A DNA stretch of 64,000 nucleotides from Arthrobacter cryoconiti (GTDB lineage: Bacteria > Actinomycetota > Actinomycetes > Actinomycetales > Micrococcaceae): the NCBI RefSeq assembly GCF_020905375.1, contig NZ_JAJJBU010000003.1, forward strand, positions 496,001-560,000. The letters run 5' to 3'. Of the stretch, positions 47,570 to 56,166 are shown one piece after another (the first letter of the stretch is position 1; each line of letters opens with the position of its first letter). The notes beneath the pieces are model-generated. The model saw nothing but the letters and a program-made list of their open reading frames with translations. It searched no databases and was not told the origin of the DNA. A program made the translations under genes and the position numbers.

Positions 47570-48007
47570 ATGGCTGATTCAGCCCGCGCCGCCAAACTGG
47601 CCCAGCGCATCAAGGTTGTTGTGGCGCAAGGCCTGCGCAGCCGGGTCAAAGATCCGCGCGTTCAGGGCATCACCATCACCGACGCTCGGGTCACCAACGA
47701 TTTGCAGCACGCCACCGTCTACTACACGGTCTTGGGCGACGAAGCGGCACAGTTAGAAACCAAGATCGGTCTAGAGCGCGCCAAAGGCGTACTGCGTGCC
47801 GAGGTTGGCAAGAACATCACGGTCCGCCTGACGCCGACCTTGGAATTCGTCGCCGACGAAATTCCGGTCAACGCCTCGAACCTCGAGGCACTTCTGCGTG
47901 TCGCGAAGGAACGTGACGCTCAGCTCGCAGAATTATCTGCAACCGCAGAGTTTGCCGGCGAAGCAGACCCGTACAAAAAGGAAGTAGACGACGCCGACCA
48001 AGCGTAG
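47570..48007 (+). CDS. rbfA: Ribosome-binding factor A
   Basis: Late-stage 30S maturation factor that binds near helix 1 of 16S rRNA; a cold-adaptation protein in the family. The 145-residue protein shows RAAKLAQRIKVVVAQGLRSR, KDPRVQGITITDARVTNDLQ and VRLTPTLEFVADEI. ATG 47570 has GAAGGAG 6 bases upstream and the frame cannot usefully start earlier. A strong hairpin precedes and a convergent terminator follows it. Confidence 0.94.
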   Translation: MADSARAAKLAQRIKVVVAQGLRSRVKDPRVQGITITDARVTNDLQHATVYYTVLGDEAAQLETKIGLERAKGVLRAEVGKNITVRLTPTLEFVADEIPVNASNLEALLRVAKERDAQLAELSATAEFAGEADPYKKEVDDADQA

Positions 48008-48070
48008 CGACTAGCTAACCGTCAAGCTTCCTAGTGCACAAACAAAAGCAAGATGTTGACCAACGGGAAA

Positions 48071-48106
48071 CGGCCGGTCACCTTCCAAAAGGAAGGTGGC
48101 CGGCCG
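48071..48106. terminator. Hairpin after rbfA
   Basis: A 16-bp stem (48071-48086 with 48091-48106, one G-U pair) with an AAAA loop lies between the converging rbfA and lipoprotein genes and can serve both. Confidence 0.8.
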
Positions 48107-48122
48107 CCGTCGTACCTAAAGG

Positions 48123-48887
48123 CTATTTTCCCCAGGTAATAGGGTTCTTCAGGTAAGGATTGTCAGAGTATTTGACGTAGTGGAAGCTGCTGTCTTTGTA
48201 GGAGGCGGACGTGATGGCGTCGCCTGCGGGTGCCAGGAAGACGCTGCAGGTGGTTTTGCTGGAGCCCACAACGTATGTGAATGCGTCGCCGTCGCCCTCG
48301 GTCTTGAAGTTGGTGTCCTTGCAATCGGGCATGGAACCAAAGACGATCAGCTTCTGGGCCTCGGAGCCGTCCTTCAAGTGCGCGGAGACTCGAGGATCGC
48401 TCAAACCGGCACTGGGCTTATTCAGGGCGGTCAGTGTCATATCTGTGAAGACGTAGTAAGGCGTCTGGCCAGCGAACTTGGCGGCATCTTTGAACTTAGA
48501 CAAATCCGCTTCAGTACCGGGGACGATCTTCGTCACGGCAATCTCGTAGCTAGCTTCCTTGTACTTTTCCGTGCCTTCATCCCCAGAATTAACGTGAGTG
48601 TAAGCAACTTCACCTAGTTTGAGGGAAGCGCCTGGCTCGGTCAAGGTACCCGGCTCAGCTGCTGCTTTCGGGGCGGCTGACCTGCTTGCTCGTGCTGTTG
48701 CTGAGGAGAAACCGCCGTCACGTGCGGTATCGCTAGCGGCAGCCGAGGATGCGGGCTTGTCTGTCTGGGGTGCCGGTGTGGCGTCTTTGGCTCCGGGCAG
48801 ACAGCCGGTCAACGAGATCATGAGGGCAGCCCCAGCGCCAAGGGCTGCCAATGAGCGGTTACGGACGGTAGCTGGTGTGGTCTTCAT
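48123..48887 (-). CDS. Putative lipoprotein
   Basis: A 254-residue exported protein. Signal peptide of about 28 residues (MKTTPATVRNRSLAALGAGA...) ends at the lipobox LTGC, so the Cys becomes the lipidated N terminus. A Ser/Ala-rich linker (about 35-80) is followed by a globular domain with SYEIAVTKIVPGTEADLSKF and a C-terminal KNPITWGK. Two Cys (in MPDCKDTNF and TTCSVFLA) could form a disulphide. I do not recognise the family. It may bind a ligand or assemble with other envelope proteins. Confidence 0.78.
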   Translation of the reverse strand: MKTTPATVRNRSLAALGAGAALMISLTGCLPGAKDATPAPQTDKPASSAAASDTARDGGFSSATARASRSAAPKAAAEPGTLTEPGASLKLGEVAYTHVNSGDEGTEKYKEASYEIAVTKIVPGTEADLSKFKDAAKFAGQTPYYVFTDMTLTALNKPSAGLSDPRVSAHLKDGSEAQKLIVFGSMPDCKDTNFKTEGDGDAFTYVVGSSKTTCSVFLAPAGDAITSASYKDSSFHYVKYSDNPYLKNPITWGK

Positions 48888-49020
48888 GGGTCCCCAGTTT
48901 CAAAATGATGCGAGCGGATCAGATAGGTACTTTTATCAGATAGGTACGTTTAGAAGACTAGTAATCCAAATCGTTTCCCGCGATGGGGACAAGTGCCCAT
49001 GGGGTGCGCCTCCATACCGA

Positions 49021-49026
49021 TATACT
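49021..49026 (+). promoter_or_regulatory. -10 element 7 bases before truB
   Basis: TATACT ends 7 bases before the truB GTG and there is no SD, so the transcript would begin at or next to the start codon. No clear -35 is seen. Confidence 0.5.
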
Positions 49027-49033
49027 TCAAAGC

Positions 49034-49996
49034 GTGCTTTCTGGACTTGTAATCGTTGACAAACCGCAGGGATGGACCAGCCACGACGTGGTCGGCCGAA
49101 TGCGAAGGCTAGCAGGGACCCGAAAAGTAGGTCATGCAGGCACCCTGGATCCTATGGCCACCGGGGTGTTGGTGGTGGGCATCAACAAAGCCACCCGACT
49201 GCTGACCTATATTGTGGGTACTGCAAAGACTTATGACGCCACCATCCGACTCGGTGGCACCACCATTACCGATGACGCCGAGGGTGAGATGACCCAGACG
49301 GTCTCAACAACAGCGGTGGTTGAGGACGCTATTCTTGCGGGAATTTCGGCGCTGCGTGGGCCCATTAGCCAAGTTCCTAGCAGCGTCAGCGCCATCAAAG
49401 TCAAGGGCGAACGTGCGTACACTCGCGTGCGAAACGGCGAGGAAGTAAAGCTGGCAGCCCGGCCTGTCACCATTCACCGCTTTGACGTCCTGGAGATTCG
49501 ACGGGGAACTCACCTGGACCAAGAAGGTGAGGTGGTCCAGTTCATTGACGTGGACGTCACGGTGGAATGCTCTTCCGGAACGTATATCCGTGCACTGGCT
49601 CGGGACCTTGGTGCGGGACTCGGTGTGGGCGGGCACCTGACCGCGCTTCGCCGCTCCAGCGTGGGCCCTTACACCCTGGACCGCGCCCGGACCCTGGAAC
49701 AACTCGCACAGAACTTGGAAGTCCTTGATATAGCGGACGCTGCCAGAGCACTCATGCCCATTCGGGAACTCACTGCGCAGGAAGCCGCTGAATTATCGTT
49801 CGGGCGGCGTATCAGCGCCAGCGTGGATGGACTGCACACTGCAGGGGAACCGGCAGCTGCTTTCGCACCCGACGGAACCCTCGTAGCGCTGCTTGCAGAC
49901 GCTGGGAAATACGCCAAACCAGTCCTCGTTTTCCCACCTGATCAGGCTGGCGCCGCGGATCAGGACCCGGCTGCCACAGTAGGGGAGGAGAGCTGA
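49034..49996 (+). CDS. truB: tRNA pseudouridine(55) synthase
   Basis: Makes pseudouridine at position 55 of tRNAs; 320 residues. The catalytic motif GHAGTLDPMATGVLVVG includes the nucleophilic Asp. SGLVIVDKPQGWTSHDVV is the N-terminal signature. The actinobacterial C-terminal extension is present (about 230-320). GTG 49034 gives the expected start; the longer frame from 48983 lies in the promoter region. The stop overlaps the next gene (TGATG), starting a four-gene string that ends at ribF. Confidence 0.94.
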   Translation: MLSGLVIVDKPQGWTSHDVVGRMRRLAGTRKVGHAGTLDPMATGVLVVGINKATRLLTYIVGTAKTYDATIRLGGTTITDDAEGEMTQTVSTTAVVEDAILAGISALRGPISQVPSSVSAIKVKGERAYTRVRNGEEVKLAARPVTIHRFDVLEIRRGTHLDQEGEVVQFIDVDVTVECSSGTYIRALARDLGAGLGVGGHLTALRRSSVGPYTLDRARTLEQLAQNLEVLDIADAARALMPIRELTAQEAAELSFGRRISASVDGLHTAGEPAAAFAPDGTLVALLADAGKYAKPVLVFPPDQAGAADQDPAATVGEES

Positions 49997-50400
49997 TGAC
50001 CATTGATGGCTGGTTTATCGCGAGCATAGTAGTGGGTATGGCGTCAACAATCATCTGCTTTGTAGCGGCTGTGATGAAAAAGAAACCCAACGATCTGACG
50101 CTGATCTCATTGGCCGTCGTAGAAATTTTCATCATTGTCTACGCCGTGGCGTCCCTCATCCGGGTACTTGCTGGCGCAAACATCAACGGCGAACCATGGG
50201 AATTTTGGGGATATATCCTCACAGCAGCCCTCCTGCCCGTGGGCGGCTTCTACTGGGCCATGACTGAACGGACGTTCTGGTCCAACTACGTTATGGGCGC
50301 CGTGGGTGTAACGGTGGTGGTCATGATGGCCCGGATGGCACAGATTTGGTACGGCGTCAGCACCGCTGCGCAACCCTTACAGCTTGGAATCGGATCATGA
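49996..50400 (+). CDS. Four-segment membrane protein between truB and ribF
   Basis: A 134-residue protein with four hydrophobic segments and short loops. GWFIASIVVGMASTIICFVA, LTLISLAVVEIFIIVYAVAS, WGYILTAALLPVGGFYWAMT and YVMGAVGVTVVVMMARMAQ cover most of it. It overlaps truB and the next gene by 1 and 4 bp. I do not recognise a family; it seems to be a conserved unknown of Micrococcaceae. The next gene is similar in size and topology, so the two may act together. Confidence 0.75.
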   Translation: MTIDGWFIASIVVGMASTIICFVAAVMKKKPNDLTLISLAVVEIFIIVYAVASLIRVLAGANINGEPWEFWGYILTAALLPVGGFYWAMTERTFWSNYVMGAVGVTVVVMMARMAQIWYGVSTAAQPLQLGIGS

Positions 50401-50831
50401 AGAACAACTCCACCACCGCAGCGCCATCCTCTCCAGCCGGCCGGACCACAGGTGCCGGTCGGCTCCTCATCACCGTCTATGGTATTTTTGCCATCTCCGC
50501 CACGGCCCGCGCCGGCTATCAGATAGCCACACACTTCACGGACGCACCCGTGGCTTACTTATTGTCTGCGTTTGCAGCGGTCGTCTACATCGCGGCAACC
50601 GTCTCCTTGGCAAAACCGGGACAGAAATGGGCGATCGCTGCCGCAGTAGCCATTTGTATCGAGTTGGTAGGAGTGCTGGTGGTTGGTTCGCTGAGCCTCT
50701 TCGACCAGCAAGCATTCCCTCACGCCACCGTGTGGAGCATGTTTGGCCGGGGTTATGGGTTTATTCCTTTGCTGCTGCCCATTATTGGGCTGTGGTGGCT
50801 TTACCGTCACCGTGAGCGGGCCAATCGGTGA
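50397..50831 (+). CDS. Second small membrane protein of the truB operon
   Basis: A 144-residue membrane protein, ATG overlapping the previous stop (ATGA). An N-terminal polar stretch (1-22) precedes four hydrophobic segments (such as AVVYIAATVSLA and FIPLLLPIIGLWWLY). The frame runs open to 50346, but this lies inside the previous gene. No family recognised. GTG of the next gene overlaps its stop. Confidence 0.72.
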   Translation: MKNNSTTAAPSSPAGRTTGAGRLLITVYGIFAISATARAGYQIATHFTDAPVAYLLSAFAAVVYIAATVSLAKPGQKWAIAAAVAICIELVGVLVVGSLSLFDQQAFPHATVWSMFGRGYGFIPLLLPIIGLWWLYRHRERANR

Positions 50832-52081
50832 GTCGCGAGACTATCAATAGCGGGGACAGCGACCAAGGAAATATGGGGCCAGTACTTCGTGAGGGCTCCA
50901 CCGCAGTGCGTCGCTTCACAGCAGCGGACGCAGCGAGTTTTGCTGCCATTCACCGTGATGGCCTCAATATCAAATGGGCGGGCTCAGACGCCAACATGGA
51001 CCTTGTGAAAGCCGCGCAACTCATCGAGGGGCCGGTTGCGGACGGTTGGAAGACCGGCTTATCGCTACGTTTCGCTGTCGTCGACGAACTTGATGACGTG
51101 GAACAGGTCGTCGGTACGATCAGTCTTGCTGACGTGAACCGGACGGCCGACGGCGGGACCGCGTCAGTGGGCGTGAAAATGCTTCCAGCAGGACGAGGTC
51201 GGGGCAGTGCAAGCCGTGCTATCAAGCTCTTGTGCGCTTACGCCTTCAAACAATTGGGTCTTGAGGTTCTCCATTGGCGAACCACCGTGGGCAATACAGC
51301 TAGCAAAATGCTCGCTGAGCGTTGTGGCTTTGTCTTGGCTGCTCAGGTGCCAGGTTTCGGCCACGTAGACGGTCACATAGCCGATGGATGGCTGTTTGCC
51401 CAAACTCGCCCGCAATGGAGCCGCACGCAAGACCGGGATAAGTTTGGGGAAGCCCAACACAGTGCACGGGTGCCTACTTCGATGGGGGACCTCCCCATCG
51501 AGCTATCAGTGCCTCGGCTAGAACAAGACAACGTTGTCTTGAGGGCGCTTCACCGTGGGGACGCTGAGAAGTTGGTGATCAACTGCGCCGACGCGCAGGC
51601 GGTACGATGGACCACCGTCCCACTGAACTACACGGCTGAACATGCCGAGTATTTCATCAACACCGTTGTTGTTGATGGGTGGCGCAGCGGTGCGACCTTG
51701 ACCTTTGCCGTCGCAGAGCGTGCCTCGGACCGGCTGCTGGGCACAGTGGACCTACAGTGCAAGAATCCGGGAAGCGCCGCCGTCGGCATTAACTTCGGTC
51801 CTGACGCTCGCGGGACGGGAAGCGCCGAGATAGCTGTGCGAATGCTCGCCGCCTACGCCTTCGACCAACTCAACTTCAGCTATTTGCATTGGTCAGCCAT
51901 GGTGCCCAACTGGGCAAGCCGGAAACTGGCATGGAAGTTGGGTTTCACTCTTGAAGGCCAGATTCGGGGGGAATACAACGACCGCGGCACACCCGCTGAC
52001 CACTGGGTTCTGACGCTGGCATCCACAGATCTTCGTACCCCACAGGTGCCGTGGAGCGGACCGGCCGCACCAGCACGGTAA
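50828..52081 (+). CDS. Tandem GNAT (RimJ/RimL-type) acetyltransferase
   Basis: A 417-residue protein made of two related acetyltransferase halves. Half 1 (about 15-195): VRRFTAADAASFAAIHRDGL, SVGVKMLPAGRGRGSASRAI, HWRTTVGNTASKMLAERCGF. Half 2 (about 230-405): LRALHRGDAEKLVINCAD, AVGINFGPDARGTGSAEIAV, HWSAMVPNWASRKLAWKLGF. Each holds an acetyl-CoA loop of the R-G-x-G type. Proteins of this type act on amines or protein N termini; the fused pair may have different substrates. GTG 50828 overlaps the previous stop. Confidence 0.86.
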   Translation: MSRETINSGDSDQGNMGPVLREGSTAVRRFTAADAASFAAIHRDGLNIKWAGSDANMDLVKAAQLIEGPVADGWKTGLSLRFAVVDELDDVEQVVGTISLADVNRTADGGTASVGVKMLPAGRGRGSASRAIKLLCAYAFKQLGLEVLHWRTTVGNTASKMLAERCGFVLAAQVPGFGHVDGHIADGWLFAQTRPQWSRTQDRDKFGEAQHSARVPTSMGDLPIELSVPRLEQDNVVLRALHRGDAEKLVINCADAQAVRWTTVPLNYTAEHAEYFINTVVVDGWRSGATLTFAVAERASDRLLGTVDLQCKNPGSAAVGINFGPDARGTGSAEIAVRMLAAYAFDQLNFSYLHWSAMVPNWASRKLAWKLGFTLEGQIRGEYNDRGTPADHWVLTLASTDLRTPQVPWSGPAAPAR

Positions 52082-52134
52082 TCTAGAAAAAGTCGCCCCG
52101 CAGTAAAAGTGTATGGAAATGGTGAGGAAAAGCA

Positions 52135-53136
52135 GTGCACATTTGGAACTCATTGGATCAGGTCCCCGCGGGGTTTGGGCCCTGCGTGGTGACACTGGGA
52201 AACTTTGATGGGTTGCATCTGGGGCATCAGGAGGTGCTGGGGCAAGTCATAGCTGTTGCCGCGGCTCGCCAAGCATCGGCAGTAGCGCTAACGTTTGACC
52301 CGCACCCTGCCCAAATCCACCGTCCTGACTCCGCACCGGGCCAGATCATGGGGTTGGCGGACAAGCTCGAGGCCATGGAAAAACTGGGGCTGGACGGAGT
52401 GTTAGTGATTCCTTACACTCTCGAATTCGCCCAGCAGAGCCCAGAAGAATTTCTGCGCAATGTCTTCGTGTCAACCCTCGGGGCATCCGCGGTGGTGGTA
52501 GGCCATGACGTTAGGTTTGGGAGGGGTAACGTCGGAGATTTGGACGCTATGATTCGTCTCGGTACCCAGCTTGGCTTCGATGTAATCGTGGTGGACGACA
52601 AAGGCTATGATCGCCGCTGGTCCTCCACCTGGGTCCGTGAAGCGCTGGACAAAGGCGATGTAGAAACCGCCGCTCAGGTTCTGGGCCGCTGGCACAGCAT
52701 GAGTGGAGAGATCGTGCACGGGGCGGCACGCGGACGCGCTCTGGGGTTTCCTACGGCCAATCTCTCCCCGGATGCCGCTGGAAGTATCCCCGCAGACGGA
52801 GTCTATGCTGGCTGGTTGAGTGACGAGCAGCAACACCGATGGCCCGCAGCAATCTCCGTGGGCTCTAATCCAACCTTTGAAGGCGTCAGCCGCCAGGTTG
52901 AGGCTTTTGTGATCGGGCGTCCCAAAGAGCCGGTGGAAGCCTTCAACCTTTATGGTCAGCACGTGGTGGTTGAATTTGTGCAGCGGCTTCGCGGCATGGT
53001 TGCCTACACGGGGCCGGAAGCGCTTATTGAGCAGATGCATCAGGATGTCCTTGACACGAGTTCGATCCTTTCTGCCGATCCTTCAGTGATTCCTTCAGTG
53101 ATTCGCTCAGTGATTGGCTCAGAAGAGACCGCATAA
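52135..53136 (+). CDS. ribF: Bifunctional riboflavin kinase/FAD synthetase
   Basis: Makes FMN from riboflavin and FAD from FMN; 333 residues. The N-terminal adenylyltransferase has the nucleotide-binding VTLGNFDGLHLGHQEVLGQV and GHDVRFGRGNVGD. The C-terminal riboflavin kinase has GRALGFPTANLSPD and ADGVYAGWL. GTG 52135 follows GAGGA. The extreme C terminus carries a three-fold PSVI/RSVI repeat from a 12-bp tandem unit, which is not part of the fold. Confidence 0.94.
   Translation: MHIWNSLDQVPAGFGPCVVTLGNFDGLHLGHQEVLGQVIAVAAARQASAVALTFDPHPAQIHRPDSAPGQIMGLADKLEAMEKLGLDGVLVIPYTLEFAQQSPEEFLRNVFVSTLGASAVVVGHDVRFGRGNVGDLDAMIRLGTQLGFDVIVVDDKGYDRRWSSTWVREALDKGDVETAAQVLGRWHSMSGEIVHGAARGRALGFPTANLSPDAAGSIPADGVYAGWLSDEQQHRWPAAISVGSNPTFEGVSRQVEAFVIGRPKEPVEAFNLYGQHVVVEFVQRLRGMVAYTGPEALIEQMHQDVLDTSSILSADPSVIPSVIRSVIGSEETA
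53083..53118 (+). repeat. Three tandem 12-bp units at the 3' end of ribF
   Basis: TCAGTGATTCCT, TCAGTGATTCGC and TCAGTGATTGGC follow one another and encode repeats of Ser-Val-Ile-Pro/Arg/Gly. A further TCAG starts a fourth. Confidence 0.85.
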
Positions 53137-53138
53137 GC

Positions 53139-53168
53139 GGCATCTTGCCGGTGCGAGTGCAAGATGCC
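53139..53168 (+). terminator. Hairpin after ribF
   Basis: GGCATCTTGC (53139-53148) pairs with GCAAGATGCC (53159-53168) around a 10-base loop, right after the ribF stop. No long T-tract follows. Confidence 0.6.
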
Positions 53169-53171
53169 CGC

Positions 53172-53202
53172 TTCGACATTCCGGGGCCCAGTGCACTAAA
53201 CT
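53172..53202 (+). promoter_or_regulatory. Possible rpsO promoter
   Basis: TTCGAC (53172-53177) and TAAACT (53197-53202), spaced by 19 bp, lie about 105 bases before rpsO. CCCAGT (53187-53192) and ACTGGG (53208-53213) flank the -10 as an inverted pair. Confidence 0.35.
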
Positions 53203-53308
53203 TGTCAACTGGGTCCGGCTGCAGTCCGTGGTGGCTGGATTCAACCGCGTCTAGGGCTTGCCCGAATCACGGTTACACCACGTTCACGGCACAAACAAGG
53301 AGTTACTT

Positions 53309-53578
53309 GTGGCACTTGAAGCCGCTGTAAAGCAGGAAATCATGCAGGCATTTGCAACCAGCGAAGGTGACACTGGTTCGCCTGAGGTTCAGATCGCGAT
53401 GCTCTCACGACGCATCTTGGATTTGACCGAGCACCTGAAGATGCACAAGCACGATCATCACACCCGCCGCGGCCTCATGGGCCTGGTCGGTCGTCGTCGT
53501 CGTCTGCTTGGCTACTTGAAGGACACTGACATCGCTCGCTACCGTACGCTCATCGAGCGCCTCGGTCTGCGTCGCTAG
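53309..53578 (+). CDS. rpsO: 30S ribosomal protein S15
   Basis: Primary 16S rRNA-binding protein of the central domain. The 89-residue protein has the family-standard length and [40 protein letters not shown] and [12 protein letters not shown]. The GTG at 53309 has AAGGAG at 53297-53302. It lies between ribF and pnp, the near-universal neighbour. Confidence 0.97.
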   Translation: MALEAAVKQEIMQAFATSEGDTGSPEVQIAMLSRRILDLTEHLKMHKHDHHTRRGLMGLVGRRRRLLGYLKDTDIARYRTLIERLGLRR

Positions 53579-53590
53579 CATTGCCTACGA

Positions 53591-53620
53591 GGCGGTCTTC
53601 CCCGGCTGGGGAAGGCCGCC
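53591..53620 (+). terminator. Terminator after rpsO
   Basis: GGCGGTCTTCCCC (53591-53603) pairs with GGGGAAGGCCGCC (53608-53620) with one G-U pair. TTC follows. In many bacteria a structured rpsO-pnp region is a processing site, so this may also stabilise the rpsO end. Confidence 0.75.
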
Positions 53621-53907
53621 TTCACAGTAGTAAGGAATTCAGTCGCACCGGAATCGGTTCGACTGGCCCGTGGCTGTCGCAGATACGCGCCAGTCACACA
53701 ACTTGTTCTAAGGCATCTGCCTGGCATCGCGCATTCGCGGTCCTCGGTAGTGGTCTCCGGGAACAGCCCTTTGGGGTATGCGCCCGTGGACCTCGATCGA
53801 AGACCGGATGTTGTACAGGAACCCACAGCAGTGTTCGGTGGGATACCTGGGATGGTGACGGAAAAGATTCCTTGGCGCAAGTGACATAGTCACACCTACA
53901 AGGAAAT
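53621..53907. other. Non-coding gap before pnp
   Basis: No gene with coding character is seen in this 287-base gap. The only clear pattern is a short palindrome, GTGACATAGTCAC (53881-53893), just before the pnp SD; it is close to a CRP-type site but its spacer is one base short. A pnp promoter presumably lies here, but no good -35/-10 pair is seen. Confidence 0.6.
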
Positions 53908-53922
53908 GGAGGTGACTCTCTT

Positions 53923-56163
53923 ATGGAGGGTCCCGAGATTCAGTACGCAGAGGCCGTTATTGACAACGGCCGTTATGGCAAGCGTGTTATCCGCTTTGAG
54001 ACCGGGCGCCTTGCACAGCAAGCGGCAGGCTCAGCGATGGTCTACATCGACGAAGACACGGTCATGCTCTCCGCCACCACGGCAGGCAAGCACCCTCGTG
54101 AAGGATTCGATTTCTTCCCGCTGACGGTTGACGTCGAAGAGCGCATGTACGCTGCTGGCCGCATCCCCGGCAGCTTCTTCCGCCGTGAAGGACGTCCCTC
54201 CACAGACGCCATCTTGGCCTGCCGCCTCATGGACCGCCCGCTGCGCCCCGCATTCAAGAAGGGCTTGCGCAACGAAGTCCAGATCGTCGTCACCATCTTG
54301 GCGATCAACCCCGACGTGCTCTACGACGTTGTAGCGATCAACGCTTCCTCGATGTCAACTCAGCTCTCCGGCCTGCCGTTCTCCGGCCCCATCGGTGGCG
54401 TCCGCGTTGCCTTGGTCGACGACGGAAACGGTGCCCAGTGGGTTGCGTTCCCGAAGCACTCCGAGCTGGAAAACGCCGTGTTCAACATGGTGGTTGCCGG
54501 TCGCGTTGCCGGTGACGATGTTGCGATCATGATGGTGGAAGCTGAAGCCACCGAGCACTCTTGGAAGCTCATCAAGGAACAGGGCCACACGGCCCCGACC
54601 GAAGAGGTTGTTGCCGAGGGCCTTGAGGCTGCCAAGCCGTTCATCAAGGCACTGTGTGAAGCTCAGGCGGATTTGGCTGCTCGCGCTGCCAAGCCGACCG
54701 TTGAATTCCCCGTATTCTTGGACTACGAAGACGATGCCTACGCAGCCGTCAGCGAGGCTGCTGCTAAGAAGCTTGCAGCCGTGTTCGCGATTGCTGACAA
54801 GCAGGAGCGCGATGCCGCTTCGGATGCTTTGAAGGACGAGACCGTTGCTGCTTTGGCCGCTGACTTTGCTGGCCGTGAGAAGGAACTCTCCGCTGCTTTC
54901 CGTGGAGTCACTAAGCATGTTGTGCGCCAGCGCATCCTCACCGAGCAGGTTCGCATCGATGGACGCGGCCTCACCGATATCCGCCAGCTCACCGCTGAGG
55001 TAGAGGTTCTGCCACGCGTGCACGGCTCCGCTATCTTCGAGCGCGGCGAAACCCAGATCATGGGTGTCACCACACTGAACATGTTGAAGATGGAACAGCA
55101 GATTGACTCGCTGAGCCCCGTTACGCGCAAGCGCTACATGCACAACTACAACTTCCCGCCGTACTCCACCGGTGAGACGGGTCGCGTGGGTTCGCCCAAG
55201 CGCCGTGAAATCGGCCATGGTGCCTTGGCAGAGCGCGCACTTGTGCCTGTGCTGCCCTCGCGTGAAGAATTCCCCTACGCAATTCGCCAGGTCTCGGAGG
55301 CTTTGGGTTCAAATGGCTCAACGTCCATGGGCTCAGTATGTGCCTCGACGTTGTCGCTGCTCAACGCTGGTGTTCCGTTGAAGGCCGCTGTGGCGGGAAT
55401 CGCCATGGGCTTGGTCTCCGACCAGGTCGATGGTCAGACTCGCTACGCTGCCCTGACAGACATCCTTGGTGCCGAAGATGCCTTCGGTGACATGGACTTC
55501 AAGGTTGCAGGTACTTCAGAGTTCGTTACGGCCATCCAGCTGGACACGAAGCTTGACGGTATCCCGGCCTCGGTTTTGGCCGCTGCGCTGAAGCAGGCCC
55601 GCGAAGCGCGCTTGCACATCTTGAGCGTCCTCAACGCCGCAATCGACGTTCCCGACGAGCTTTCCGAGTTCGCGCCACGCGTCATAGCGGTTAAGATCCC
55701 CGTTGATAAGATCGGCGAGGTCATTGGGCCGAAAGGCAAGATGATCAACCAGATCCAGGAAGATACCGGCGCTGACATCTCCATTGAAGATGACGGAACG
55801 GTTTACATCGGTGCAACGAACGGTCCGTCAGCCGACGCCGCGCGTTCAGCGATCAACGCCATTGCCAACCCTCAGATTCCTGAAATTGGCGAGCGTTACC
55901 TGGGAACCGTCGTCAAGACCACCACGTTTGGTGCGTTCATTTCGCTCACGCCTGGCAAGGATGGCCTGCTGCACATCTCGGAATTGCGCAAGCTCTCCGG
56001 CGGAAAGCGCGTTGACAACGTTGATGATGTTGTTTCTGTTGGCCAGAAGATCCAGGTGGAAATCACCAAGATCGATGACCGTGGAAAGTTGTCTCTCTCC
56101 CCGGTGGTAGCCGATGAAGAGGTAGCAACGGATGATTCTGTAGCAGAAGGTGCTGCTGAATAA
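53923..56163 (+). CDS. pnp: Polynucleotide phosphorylase
   Basis: 3'-5' exoribonuclease of the RNA degradosome; 746 residues. Two RNase PH domains (first about 20-155, second about 345-560) carry [20 protein letters not shown] and [20 protein letters not shown]; the helical domain lies between. KH ([20 protein letters not shown]) and S1 ([20 protein letters not shown]) domains follow, then a short acidic tail. The SD GGAGGTGA is 7 bases upstream. Confidence 0.96.
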   Translation: MEGPEIQYAEAVIDNGRYGKRVIRFETGRLAQQAAGSAMVYIDEDTVMLSATTAGKHPREGFDFFPLTVDVEERMYAAGRIPGSFFRREGRPSTDAILACRLMDRPLRPAFKKGLRNEVQIVVTILAINPDVLYDVVAINASSMSTQLSGLPFSGPIGGVRVALVDDGNGAQWVAFPKHSELENAVFNMVVAGRVAGDDVAIMMVEAEATEHSWKLIKEQGHTAPTEEVVAEGLEAAKPFIKALCEAQADLAARAAKPTVEFPVFLDYEDDAYAAVSEAAAKKLAAVFAIADKQERDAASDALKDETVAALAADFAGREKELSAAFRGVTKHVVRQRILTEQVRIDGRGLTDIRQLTAEVEVLPRVHGSAIFERGETQIMGVTTLNMLKMEQQIDSLSPVTRKRYMHNYNFPPYSTGETGRVGSPKRREIGHGALAERALVPVLPSREEFPYAIRQVSEALGSNGSTSMGSVCASTLSLLNAGVPLKAAVAGIAMGLVSDQVDGQTRYAALTDILGAEDAFGDMDFKVAGTSEFVTAIQLDTKLDGIPASVLAAALKQAREARLHILSVLNAAIDVPDELSEFAPRVIAVKIPVDKIGEVIGPKGKMINQIQEDTGADISIEDDGTVYIGATNGPSADAARSAINAIANPQIPEIGERYLGTVVKTTTFGAFISLTPGKDGLLHISELRKLSGGKRVDNVDDVVSVGQKIQVEITKIDDRGKLSLSPVVADEEVATDDSVAEGAAE

Positions 56164-56166
56164 TCC

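Noticed and set aside
53581-53889. Plus-strand frame between rpsO and pnp
   Set aside because: It starts within the rpsO terminator, has mixed low-complexity composition and no recognisable fold.
53881-53893. CRP-like palindrome GTGACATAGTCAC before pnp
   Set aside because: The two half-sites are one base too close for the CRP/GlxR consensus, and it adjoins the SD. A chance palindrome is more likely.
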